Below, piece after piece: positions 36,901 through 47,860 of a stretch of 60,000 bases of DNA. Under the pieces are notes generated by a model. It was not told the origin of the DNA, searched no databases, and saw only the letters and a list, made by a program, of their open reading frames with translations. This DNA comes from Membranipora membranacea (lineage: Eukaryota > Bryozoa > Gymnolaemata > Cheilostomatida > Membraniporidae). Positions within the stretch are counted from its first letter, which is position 1. Every line of letters begins with the position of its first letter. Made by a program: the position numbers and the translations under genes. The stretch is taken from assembly GCA_914767715.1 (NCBI GenBank), contig OU612067.1, positions 19,723,001 to 19,783,000 of the forward strand, given 5' to 3'.

Positions 36901-39900
36901 AACTTCATTTTTGATTAAACTCATTTGTGGAGAATGTTTTACAAATTACCCAAAAAAAGGATGAAAAGGCAAAAATAAAATCACACGGATGTTAATGCAT
37001 AATTGATGAGAAACATAATCTAGAAGATCTCTTATAATGTGAAGTGGATAAACCTGATCTTACGTGAATTGGTAACCCAAAAATTTCTCAACATAAAAGT
37101 TATAATGAATTAACACTATGAATGGGATATGGAGTGTGTGGAGAAAAATAATAATAAATAGTTATCAATAATAATAGTAATAAATCATGATAAATAATAG
37201 TGGCAATAATTAGTATTATTATCAAATAATAATAATTAATAATAACAAGTAATAATGATAAATAATGGTAATTATTGATAATAATAAATAATAATATTAA
37301 TTAATAATATCAATAAATAGTAATAATAGTAAATAATTTTAATTGATAATAATAATAAATAATAACAATCGATATTAAGAGTAAATAATAATAATGAATA
37401 ATAATAATTAATAATTAATAATTAATAATTAATAATTAATAATGGTAAACAATAATACAATAAAAATGATAAAAAAAAAAGCACATGTGTGACCTCACCT
37501 CAGCCACATAGCTTTCTCTTTTCTGGAACTTTTCGGTCCCGCAGCGACTGACCACCCATACAGCTTTTCTCGTTTTATTCTCTGCATGGTTTATGTTTTC
37601 GAGCTCCAGAGGTTCTCTCCTTTTCTTTGTCCATCCATAAGGCATAAAAAAGGTGGCATCACGCTGATAGTGCAACGTCCAATTGAAACCTGGATTAGTA
37701 AGAGAAAACTATGACAATGTCATATTTTTTTAAAATCAGGATTTAAAATCTAGCCTACCAACCTTACAATTTTGCTTATATTATTCGCTGCTGTCATCCA
37801 CATTGATAAAACACCCTTTGCTGCCTCATTAGTTCGATTGAACAACGCAACAAAGGTAGCGAATAGCGGGCGAGCTAATCAGTGCTATCAGCCCATCCTT
37901 TTTGGGGATGGTGAGTTGGCACAATCGGTTAGCGCTCCTGCTATTCACTGCCAGGCAATTGGAGCCGCAGGAATTGTGGTTTGGGTCTTATAAGGGGAGC
38001 TTTTAAGGGTTGATTGTTCCCAGCTAGTATTAAGTCGGTTCCCCATCCTCAAAATTATGCCATTAAAACTTAAAAATTGTTTGTTTACGATTTTGAATAA
38101 TTTCAATCGATTTCAAGTATGACTTTGAACAATGATTTCAAACTTTATTCCAAACATGATTTTGAACTTGCCTATCCTTTGGTTGTAGAACCTAAGATGT
38201 CTGCTGGTGTAATGATGTGGCTGCTCATAGTAGAAGTAAGTGAACATTTGTTCTGGTCTAGCTCTTCTGACATAAACATCACCTTTACGAGTGACACCGC
38301 CATCAGCATGCATCAGTACCACATCCGCCTCAGCAAATCTAACCGATACATTTACAACGGAATACACAGCTATCCATATCCACAAGACTAATAATGCAAC
38401 TTCCTATAACTTGCTCCTCATTGAAATTTCCCTGTTGTTATGAATAACAGCCGGCTTCTAATATATATCATATGTTGAACTGGAGTTGCCCAGTCTCATA
38501 CAAAGTGAAGACAATTCCATTTTTACATACTTGCTAGAGTACTAAGGTATGAATACCATACTCAGTCTGATAATATTGAGTTGATTTCTATAAGCTGTCA
38601 TCACGTCTAGATTCAGTTATAACCATAGACTTGATAATAAACCTAGACACAACACTGCATGGAACATTAGAATTGAGGCATTCCATATTCAAAATCCGAT
38701 CAAATTTGATCGAGTTACCAACAAACAAACCTTGACTGTGAACTGTAGATCAATGTTAGCATCATTGCTACTACGCAATCCAATGCCGTAACATCACCCA
38801 CAATTAAGTGCCTCACTTTAACCACACTGATCACGTGATATACTATTGCATGTATATCTCTGATCAAGAGAGGGTGGACCAATTCACTTAGCATGAGTAC
38901 CATCACAAGGAATTCGGTGTGACGACTCAAGTTCAATTTTACTAATGAGGGGAGGGTACATGTTAGGTACTTGTACTTAGGCAACTCTAATGATCAGTGA
39001 TACACATGATAATAGTGAAGTCTCGATGTCAGTGTGCACTTTAGCTGTATATAGTGTCCTGTCTAGGTTTATTATAAAGTTTATATTGCCATAACAATGC
39101 TGTTCTTACCTGCTAGTATCTATAGTAAACTGACAGTCATAAGGGCACTCATCCAACATCTTAGAGGTTGGGAGCTTTTTGTCGTAACCTCTCATGCCGA
39201 AATAAAACCTTCTATGTACCATGCTCATCTTATCAGTACTCTGTGAAAATTTCAGGTTATGTCACTTGTACTGAATAATGATGGAAAGATCATGTAAAAA
39301 CTAGTATGAGCCCATCAGGCTCATCCCCTGTCCGCCGCACCTCCCCCTCCCTGGCCTGGTATAGAAAACATGATTATTTGCAAATTTGATTCAGCAGCCG
39401 AAATTCCAAATACCACAGGTAGTTTCAACACATTTGGAGGATCGTGTTCTGACATGAATGACCAATATTACAATCACTATGTTCCCATACATCGACGTGA
39501 CGTCGGTTTTAGGGCCAATTGATACATGGGAATAGCATTTAAGTTAACTTCTCCATAAGAATGCATTTCTCTATTTGAATTGGGTAGCTGAATGGATAGC
39601 AACAAAGACTTCAATGCAGGAGGACTTGGTTTTAATTATATCCGCGGCAGTGTTATCATCATGGACATTGTAAGCATCCTTCAGTCGATGTGGGAGTGGA
39701 CACAATATTATTGAAAGCATGGGACCATAGTGAACATGACTCCTGCATGTTAGGATTATTTTATACAATTAAAAAATAACCATAACGAAATAAAATATCA
39801 AATCAAAGCCAAAAACGATTGGTGAGCATGATTTCCGAGGCTGATCAGAAATGCATTACTGTCCAATTTTAACCCAGATTGAGTTTGATGTGAATAGTTT

Positions 39901-42900
39901 AATTTATTGATATGCAATGTTAACTTTTCCTATATTTTGATGGTAATTGCCTGCTTTGTGTTGTCGTAGGCAATGAATTAGCCCTGGGCAGGCAATTCAT
40001 AAACAGTCCATCTAGGTTTTATATCTACGGTTTCGGGTAGTATGGCATCATTATCAATGCAGTAGATGAGCGAGGCGAATAGGTATCAACAAATGATAGA
40101 AGATCATCGTCTTTCGTTTTACGTTCAACTCCGTTAGCCTTGTTATGTGGCTATGTGTTTGGTTAGGGGAGTACTCTCCACTCTCCAAACCAAAAACATA
40201 ACCACGTGACAAGGATACAACTCAGTGACTCATAAAAAATCTATGACTTACATTGTCAAACCTTTTAGTGTACGGGTATACAAAGTCCGAGGGACTACCT
40301 GCCAGTATGAGCAATGTCCCTTCAAATCTCTGAGCTACAAAATATAATTTCTATCTGAGCATAACAATGAGAATTAGTTACAAATTTTATTCACAACTTT
40401 CTGGTCGCTAGTAAATACTCACTGGTTACAAGCTAGATACTAGCCACGAGTCACTAGTCACTAACCACTAGCCTTGACAAGCGGCTACTTTTTTGGTTTT
40501 GGGAGAACTCCCCCAAACCAAAAAAGTAGCCGCGTCACAAGGCTAACTAAAACAACTATTCAGTAGCCACAATGGCCAACCTGGGCGCACGCTCTTTGTA
40601 AAACAGACATGGTAATGATCTCGTTTTGTTGTAAGTTGAACAAGCTACTTCCCCACATGGCCCATCTCAAAATATGCTAGTTCAAGAGCGTTTTGAGTTA
40701 CTCCCCCTGGAATGAGTTGAGACACCAGCTTCGAGTAGGCTTACCATTAACAATATCTGCTGTATTGTGTCCGACGTGCTCAGCTGAACGTTCTGCTCTA
40801 GATGAGTCAACAGGTAAAACATTTGCATTCTGCAAAAAATGTCATTAAGTTTGATTAAAAGTGTTTTAAATTAGCTGAGTATGGTGGGGGGGGGGGGGGA
40901 GGCAAGTGTCTGGGAGACTACAACTTTAGCTTCAGCTTAATGTCTGCTTATTATTTGTAAATTGGCTGAATGTCGATTTTGTATACCCTGTTTTACTGCA
41001 AGCAGACTCATTCGATTGGAAATGCTGAGACAATCGGATTGAGTCATTCTTAGTTTTTGACTAAGATTATGCCACACTTTTCTCTGTCTGCCTGCTGTTT
41101 TTCTGTCTAATGCAAGTCCCATGCAGTATACATTTGCTTGATGTTGAACAATTATTGTTTGAGTCAGTTATTACAAGTTATAATAGAATTTGGATATTTA
41201 ATCACAGGGTATATATATGTATTACATATCATTACTCTTGATTGTAATCTTTTGTCACAAACAAACAACCATAAACATACAAATACTTATTATCTATCTG
41301 TTGATGGTTATATGCTAGTTCTAGTCTAGTAGTATAAGATCATATAACTTGGTGATGATGTCATTATTGTCAACTAGAAAGACAGTAACTACATCACTAA
41401 TGCAGCTAGATAATTAATTTCAGACCCTTATTTTGCCGATCAGTTTGGTAAATGTGCAAACTATTTGCTCATTAGGTGACAACACTGAGATTGCAGCCTC
41501 ATATTATTAGTTTTGAGCTATACATAATTCGGTAAGCACAAATTTGCCTGCATGGTAGCAGTAGTTTAGCGCCTGGAAACCTTCACATTTTCCGGTCTAT
41601 TGAATTCAGTATAAATGACCAGTACAAGAGTAGTCTGAGCCCCCCAGACTTTTGCCCATATCAGTTATTTTTAGAAGATTTTATCAGAACTGTGCCAGAG
41701 GTTTGATTTTACAATCCCCTTTGCTGCCTCACCACAAACCCTATGTTACTAAGTGAAAGACGCTGAGGAGCAATCGTTACACCCGTTCCCAGATGCCAGA
41801 TCGTATTGTATTGTATTGTCTTATGTAGGGGGAGGGAAGTGATATGACCTTACACTCCACAGAACAGGTGATTGACACCGTTCGTTCTCAACAACCTCTG
41901 GACAATTTTTTATTTTGATTATTACTGACAGAGAACATCCTTGATGTTAGAAGGATGACTATGCTCCATCCGTATATTTGTAGGTGTTTTTGTGATTATG
42001 GGAGTTGTCTGAGTTTGTGATATGAGTGATATGCGAAAGTTGTTAGGTTGAAGTTAAATCAAGTTTGATCCAATTTGCCTGCATTCAAGATGCTCCCCTT
42101 CCACTGGTCACACCACGGACTGCGGAGTTACCAATGGAGGGGAAGCAACTCCAATTGAAGGCAAACGGACCAAAATTGGTCTAGGTTGCAGTTGATACTC
42201 AACGAATAAGTACTATCCAAAACAAAGTTCATCATATATATATAATATCGCTTAATGTTTTGTAGAGTGAAGCCAGGGTAAATGTCTTGGGACAAGAGCA
42301 GGATGATAGCTGTGGATGTGATTAGCTACGTTAATGAGCTCTACAAAGCTTCAACACAACGTTGTCTCTTAAGAGATTCATAGGTTACATAGCCCCAGTT
42401 TTTCAATTGTTTACCATTACCTAGATGCTCTAACTTGCACATGTTTCTTTTATTTTTATCAAAATATTAGCTTAATTACGAAGTCATTGTAATTGTGAAT
42501 TAAGTTATGCTATATTTTACGACACAATACCATTTTTAGCTGACTACATTCTCTTTCCCTTGTGATAATAACAGCTGTATTGGATACAAATTTTGCTTGT
42601 AGTAGGGCAGGAAAAACAAGGAATTATTCCACTAGCTTAAATCACTGCTTTCACACAGGTAAATTTGTGTTTATTTGAATTCTGAATAGCTCAAAAATAA
42701 GACGGTGAAATTAATTATATACTATTGTATACTAGTAACATCATTGCTAACATAACACGCTATCATACAGCAGAAACTATGCCACTACGTCACTATGTAG
42801 CTAGATAATTAATTCCATACCATGATTTAGACAATCTGTTTGTGCAAATTATTGCCAATGATGTGACAATGCTGAGATCGCAGCCTCATATTCACTATGG

Positions 42901-45850
42901 TTCCATGTCTCGAATGAGTGGTCCACTCTCATTTAGTAAGATGAATGCTAACAATTTCCATGATGAAAAAGACATGAAAGACATCTGCTGCGGCAGGGAC
43001 TTGAACCCCAGCCCCTCGCTTCTACGTCCTTTGTGGTCGTTGTGTGCAAGTGCGCAAGTGCGCTAACCATTCAGGCGTTTCAGCCACTCCACCTTATTTA
43101 TGGTATCTGGAATCTGATTTCACATAAAAAAATGTCTATCGGTTCAATCGGAAGTTGACTTAAATGCTATTCCCATATATCATAAAATCTTAAAACTGGT
43201 GACAAATCGATATATAGAAACATAGTGTTTATTAGTTTCGAGCCATACAGAATTCAAATAAGTACACAAATGCCTATGTGGCAGCAGTGGTATGAGGGAT
43301 TGTATTGGTGTGTAGGGGGGATAATTTGAAGGTCATAAAAATATGAAAATTTAATTGTTTGTGAATTGCAGTTTATAATGACATCTATGATACTATGATA
43401 TCAACAAAATAGACAGTTTTCTGTGCTCTTATTTATGCCTCAATTTGGAGTTGTCCTCTCTCTAGTTTGGTACTTTTTAACCCACGCCGCATAGGAAAAA
43501 CCTGCTGAAAGAGGGTTATCTTGAAAACCGCTTATGATTTTTGATTCAGAGTCTGCACCATTGATAACCCTGGGAGACAGCGTTTCGTTTCCAAATCATT
43601 GGAGGCTTGAATGTTGATTAATCTTAATTTAAGTGACGAAACTTGTGAAAAATTCTGCCAATTTGTCCGCAAAATAGGCAGAAAATGCTATAATTGCCTA
43701 TACAAATACTAAAATTAGATCCCAAACAATGTCCATATAAGTTTTCAATGTTGCAGATCCTGAATCAAAAATAATCTTTATCCTATTATGAGTGGTGTTC
43801 AAGATAACCCTCTTTTCAGCACGTTTTTCCTATGGAGCGTGGGTAAAAGGACCAAACTGGAGAGAGGACAACTTGGAATTAAGGCCTAAATAAGAGCTCA
43901 GAAAACTGTCTATTGTATTTATCGTAAATTTTTCTGTGGAGGGGGGATCTTACAATTAAAATGAGCGATGCTTTACTAAAGTGAATTATCACTCAGTCGG
44001 TTTTTCAATTAGACCAAATCGCTCGCTGGGAATGTATATAGTTCCATCATTGAGTGAGCGATTCATGAGCGACACCCTAGCAGGTCTCACTAACTCACGG
44101 AGTGGGCAATTGGATTGCGATTTTTGCTGTTCCAAAGTGAATGTTCCCCCTGGTTTCTCTCACTTTTTTATGCAAGCATGATTTGCAAAGGGAGAGGGAG
44201 GGAGTAACCCCGCAAAGCAGTTGTCAGAATTGTCACATTGATATGAACTGTTGTAACGTCATGTCTACCTGCCATGAATATTCACTTTCCAGCATATCTT
44301 AATTCTTATAAGCTTAAACTATGCAGTCAAGACACAGCATTGCATGGGCCTACGGCAACGCAACGCTAGTCAAGACAGTCATACACACAAAATATGACAG
44401 GCTAATGAGGATGTTTAAATTGTTCTGTTCTCTGATTTCACATGCCATCTAATGCTACTTGCACAATGAATTGAACAGTTATCAAAACTGTCAATCTTTG
44501 CAAGAGATGAGCTCCTTTCTCATCGATTCAGTAAATCTGACTTTATTTATTGCGTACGAAATAAATAATAAAAAGCAGCATTTGCCGAAAAGGGCGGGGG
44601 GGGGGGGGGAAACTCTTATGGAATAGAGCCATTCCTTGTGATTCATGATAATTATTTCATATTTGAAATGGTTATTGGTTATTGGAATTATTTCAAGGGG
44701 ATTTTAAAGTCATGAAGATATAAAAATCAACGGGGGGGGGGGGGGAGACAGGGGGATTTGACACTGCTCCGTTAAATGTTATGTTAGGTTAGGCAATAAC
44801 ATATAGGATTTTTTTTAAAAGAACGTACTGTAGCGCCAATTTCGACTACAATTTATCAATAAGCAACAATAAACAATCAATAAACAATGGCCAACAATAT
44901 ATGAGGAAGTTTTTGTTAAAAATTGTATCTCAAATTAAATCACATTAGGCAGGATTGTTCATTGTTATCAATTGTTTGTTTTTATCTATCGATCGCTATT
45001 GCCAATGTGTAAGAGCGTTCTCTTTCCCTTGCGATAGTAACAGCAGCCACATAATTTTATATCAAATATCAATTTTGCTAGTAGGGCAGGCCAAACAAGG
45101 AATAAATTCACTGCTAGCTTAAGTCACTGCTGTCAAACAGGCAAATTTGTGTTCATTGAATTTGTATCCGCCCAAAGATTACTTAGATTACTTAGCGGCT
45201 TTAATCTCAAAATTGTCACGTAATGGTCAAATAACATGCACAAACTGAAATCAAAATCAGAGGGGGGAAGGACTCTTGACTGCAAGGTCATGCCTTTGAT
45301 CCTCAGTGGTGCACTTTGGTGCAATTACCTGATTTGTCCGTTGCTGGTCGTTATCCCAGGCGGACCTCAAAAACAAATAACTTTCTTTCCCCAACCATTA
45401 GTTAAAGTCACGATTCAATATCGGTGTTTGTAGCTTGCCAAAACCATAAAAGATTTTTCTATTGGTGCCTTAATAAATGTGCCTGAAGGACTACAGCTTT
45501 ACAATCAGTGCCTTTCCAACTGTACCCTTGCTGCCTGCCCTTAAATCTGCGAATAGTCCTGACTTTATGGTCCACCGCGCTAACTGAGTTTCATGCGCAG
45601 TAATAACTACCATCAATCGAGAAAATATTAATTTGATGCCATTAGAATGGAGCTCACAAGCTGGAAATCTGCATCATGTTTTCCCTACGAATTCACTCAC
45701 CTCAGCGATATCCATACTGTACACATCACCGTGATTATCCTGATGTATAACTTTGCTAGTAACAGTTTTATAATAGACTAGTATTCCAGTGAGTGAGAGA
45801 AGAGATAGGCCTAGTACCGCCTGATTATACGTCGACGGTTTGCCGTTCAT
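33994..45850 (-). CDS. Alpha-1,3-fucosyltransferase (GT10 family), 11 exons
   Basis: Minus-strand exons: 45850-45701, 40829-40745, 40334-40252, 39240-39110, 38338-38192, 37689-37499, 36430-36346, 35702-35620, 35178-35027, 34698-34567, 34123-33994; about 455 residues. Exon 1 has a short tail and a signal-anchor span (AVLGLSLLSLTGILVYY), giving the usual type II Golgi layout. GT10 landmarks follow in order: DECPYDCQFT, ADVVLMHAD, FNWTLHYQRD with PYG, KAVWVVSRC, DIDVLGLC, KFVISFENADCDDYISEKFF (donor-sugar site), SGVIPIVLG, LAPPYSYI, then YFEWRRD and a CEVC pair near the end. It should transfer fucose from GDP-fucose to GlcNAc of glycans. Every splice phase agrees except exon 5 to 6, which is off by one base; a microexon may be missing. 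The first intron is 4.9 kb and full of mobile DNA. Confidence 0.93.
36091..36260 (+). mobile_element. tRNA-derived SINE in fucosyltransferase intron
   Basis: 'gtgctgtagtggtctgtatag' (A-box region) and 'ggttcgaatccc' (B box) are followed by a tail with 'aagcatattctcattggccc'. The tail is shared with the minus-strand element near 27290-27360. It lies between exons 7 and 8. Confidence 0.65.
37140..37455 (+). repeat. AT-rich microsatellite, (aat)n and (ataatta)n
   Basis: About 300 bp of imperfect aat/taa repeats end in a cleaner 7-bp array, ataatta, at about 37393-37440. It sits 45 bp from the splice donor of fucosyltransferase exon 6. Confidence 0.95.
37905..38050 (+). mobile_element. Degenerate tRNA-derived SINE
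   Basis: 'ggtgagttggcacaatcggt' and 'tagcgctcc' resemble an A-box region. A decayed B box ('ggaattgtggtttgggtc') follows at about the expected distance. It lies in the intron between fucosyltransferase exons 5 and 6. Confidence 0.45.
39475..39732 (+). mobile_element. TIR-bearing element with tRNA-like core, copy 1
   Basis: Starts cactatgttcccatac and ends gggaccatagtg, so the ends are short inverted repeats (cactatg/catagtg). The interior has a decayed tRNA-like segment ('gggtagctgaatggatagca') and shares 'atgggaatagcatttaagt' and 'tcatcatggacattgtaagca' blocks with the inverted copy at 42893-43227. Confidence 0.75.
40136..40217. mobile_element. Foldback element, family of 10971-11062
   Basis: Ends agccttgttatgtggc and its mirror, with an inner 'gtttggt'/'accaaa' pairing. 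Flanks tcaactccgt and acaactcagt match at 8 of 10 positions, a decayed target duplication. It is 34 bp from the donor of fucosyltransferase exon 3. Confidence 0.75.
40470..40544. mobile_element. Foldback element, family of 10971-11062
   Basis: Near-perfect hairpin: agccttgacaagcggctac, mirrored by gtagccgcgtcacaaggct. Flanks (actaaccact and aactaaaaca) keep a partial target duplication. It lies 135 bp upstream of fucosyltransferase exon 3. Confidence 0.75.
41380..41590 (+). repeat. Intronic segment duplicated at 42760-43290 (unfilled copy)
   Basis: The order 'gctagataattaatt', then 'gcagcctcatatt', then 'tagttttgagc.atac', then 'ggtagcagtag' is shared with 42760-43290. In this copy the last two blocks are adjacent to 'catatt', so it preserves the site before the 42893-43227 element inserted. 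Confidence 0.8.
42545..42690 (+). repeat. Intronic segment also present at 45010-45170
   Basis: Shared blocks include 'ttctctttccctt', 'agtagggcagg', 'acaaggaat' and 'tagcttaa.tcactgct'. Both copies lie in the first fucosyltransferase intron, in the same orientation. Confidence 0.75.
42893..43227 (-). mobile_element. TIR-bearing element with tRNA-like core, copy 2
   Basis: Opposite orientation to 39475-39732. Ends are cactatgg and catagtg. On the minus strand it holds a tRNA-Leu-like segment: 'gaatggttagcgcac' and 'ggggttcaagtccc' (B box), from about 43090 to 42995. The inserted position is shown by the unfilled duplicate at 41380-41590. Confidence 0.8.
43408..43914. mobile_element. MITE with ~117-bp terminal inverted repeats
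   Basis: 43408-43525 and 43798-43914 are inverted repeats beginning aatagacagttttctg. They match over 'gctcttattta', 'gttgtcctctct', 'agtttgg' and 'gagggttatcttgaa' with scattered differences. Weaker pairing continues inward ('tttttgattcag'). The total is 507 bp with no coding capacity. I see no clear target duplication. Confidence 0.9.
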
Positions 45851-46980
45851 TGTTCTTGAGAAATATCCAGTATTAGCAGTAGTATCTCAATTTATTTTGT
45901 AAATCACTGCAAGAAATTATATTAGCGCTGTAGGATGTTAGGTGGTAGCAAGATGGAATTGAAATACGAGCAAATATTCATTTAAGAGAAGTTGCGGAAG
46001 CCCAGCCAACACACCCAATGTCAGGCATCTAAAGCGTAAATTGTGGTTTAGAATTTTAAATGAATCCATTGAAAAGTGTTTCTATAGGGCAATTACGCTA
46101 GAGCTGCACCGATGACCAGTTTTAATTGTGGCTTGAAGAATGATTGACAACAACGAAGGGAGTTCATTGTTCACATTCACGTTACATTGAACAGAATTTA
46201 TAAGGATACAACCTAAAAAAACACATAATTAACTATAAATATATATATTATGAAATAAATTAATTATATTATAACAATTATTCTTATGACATTAATAATC
46301 TTATTTAATCATCAGCGTATACGAATCTTTTTTTGAGGAAAAAGCGAATATTACTGCTGAATAAGTATATGAAATGAGCAGTTTTACATTATACAGCATT
46401 ACTTTATATTTAAATTACAAATTCAAATTCAAATGATATATGATATATATGAAAAAAAAAGCGGAATGTTGTCTCAGCCCTAGCTGTACCTACCAAGACA
46501 CAAAGATAAGGCCTTTATGTAAAGAGCTGTAATGCCTACTCAATATAAAAACTGTATTGTCTCAGTTTCTTTTTTATTGGACACTAACTAAGCAAGCTTT
46601 ATTTTTCTTTTCTGTGACAGTGAAACAAATTTGACTAGACTAGCTATCGTAAGCCATTCTGCGTATGCTCAGCCCTGGGCATGAGCTGATCTCTGCAAAG
46701 TTGAGTCTCGGAATTCCGAAACCTCTGATTGGCTACCTGCTCTGGTGGCATGCTGTTATTAATAGTTATCCTCTCTTGTCACTGTTACTGTCACTGCATT
46801 TCACGCAGGGGCTATCTCATTCTCCCTGACCAAATTTGCTATCAGAACCCAGACTAAACTCATTATTCTTGCGTGCGCAAACTAAAGTCACGCATGATTG
46901 ATACTTAGGCTTACGACATCTCCTTTGTGGTAGTGATAGCCCGGTTTATCAGTGATCTACATGCCCAGTCAGATCACGAG
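45851..46980. other. Upstream flank of fucosyltransferase gene, no gene seen
   Basis: AT-rich; I find no TATA box at a convincing distance from the minus-strand ATG at 45850. No exon or repeat is supportable. Confidence 0.45.
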
Positions 46981-47026
46981 AGTCAGTATGATCGAGAGTC
47001 AGTATGATCGAGAGTCAGTATGATTG
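46981..47026 (+). repeat. 16-bp tandem repeat, three units
   Basis: agtcagtatgatcgag occurs three times head to tail, the last unit slightly changed. Confidence 0.9.
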
Positions 47027-47199
47027 TAAGCTACACTTTACTCAATGTGTTTTGTACCTGCTGGTATTTTCCCTCAGGACAGGCTTCATCTAGAGTCAAC
47101 GCAAACCTGTGACCCTGACCTTGACCAACAACCAGACATGGCTTGTTTTTTGTGCTCAGCTTGTTTAGGATGCGAGGAGGGTGTAAGAGAAGCAGCTGA

Positions 47200-47400
47200 A
47201 GCATCAGGAGTAGGAGGTTGGTTGGAGCACAATACCTGAAGGTTGTGGGTTCGAATCCAACTGTAGTCCATCAACTACAGGGGTTTGGTTAGCCCCCAGG
47301 TGTGCTCCGACCTGCCTGCAAACAATGAGCAGCCTGGCGCAGATATTGCAGCCTTGCCAATAAGGCAACTAATTTTGCCGCCCATGCTTTGGGATGTGGC
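47200..47400 (+). mobile_element. tRNA-derived SINE
   Basis: 'gtaggaggttggttggagcac' precedes 'gtgggttcgaatccaac' (B box at about 47243), followed by a non-tRNA tail with 'gcagatattgcagccttgcc'. The anticodon-side pairing is too poor for a working tRNA. Confidence 0.55.
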
Positions 47401-47500
47401 TATGATAAGATATCTCGTTTTAATTTTTAGTCAACTTTAGTCAAAGGTATATTTTAGAGTTATTGTTTAAGCTTAGCTTAGCCTGGGAGCAAGGAGCTGG

Positions 47501-47695
47501 CAGTACAGTCCCTAAATAAAATAGCATGTCAGTATAGCGCAGTACCTTCCCTAAATAAAATAGCAATTCAGTATAGCGCAGTACCTTCCCTAATTAAAAT
47601 AGCATGTCAGTATAGCGCAGTACCTTCCCTAAAAAAAATAGCATGTCAGTATAGCGCAGTACCTTCCCTAAATAAAATAGCATGTCAGTATAGCG
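47501..47695 (+). repeat. 39-bp minisatellite, five units
   Basis: Units start at 47501, 47540, 47579, 47618 and 47657 and read cagtaccttccctaaat through gtcagtatagcg with one to four differences each. Confidence 0.95.
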
Positions 47696-47772
47696 CAAAA
47701 GCTTGTTCAAAATGTTACAGAAAGACGGCTTGTTTGGTCAATACTGTACAACATTAATAAGTAGCGTTCAAC

Positions 47773-47850
47773 AAGCCTTGTCACCTGGCCACTTTTTGGG
47801 TCTGGGTTTGGTTACTCTCCAAGCCAAATATGTAGCAGTGTGACAGGGCT
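47773..47850. mobile_element. Foldback element, family of 10971-11062
   Basis: Imperfect hairpin from aagccttgtcacctggc to tgacagggct. Flanking repeats agcgttcaac (47763-47772) and agcgttgaac (47851-47860) match at 9 of 10 positions, a 10-bp target duplication. Confidence 0.8.
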
Positions 47851-47860
47851 AGCGTTGAAC

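Noticed and set aside
36680-36964. 94-residue plus-strand open frame
   Set aside because: It lies in a fucosyltransferase intron, has no signal or motif, and starts within a decayed tRNA-like segment ('gggggttcaaacaaggtc').
37441-37499. Extension of fucosyltransferase exon 6 past its donor
   Set aside because: The open frame continues into the AT microsatellite, but a gtgagg donor at 37498 and the phase-matched next exon show the exon ends at 37499.
47045-47274. Overlapping open frames on both strands
   Set aside because: They coincide with a tRNA-derived SINE.
46981-47695. Possible CRISPR-like arrays (16-bp and 39-bp repeats)
   Set aside because: Units are head to tail without spacers and the genome is animal, so they are minisatellites.
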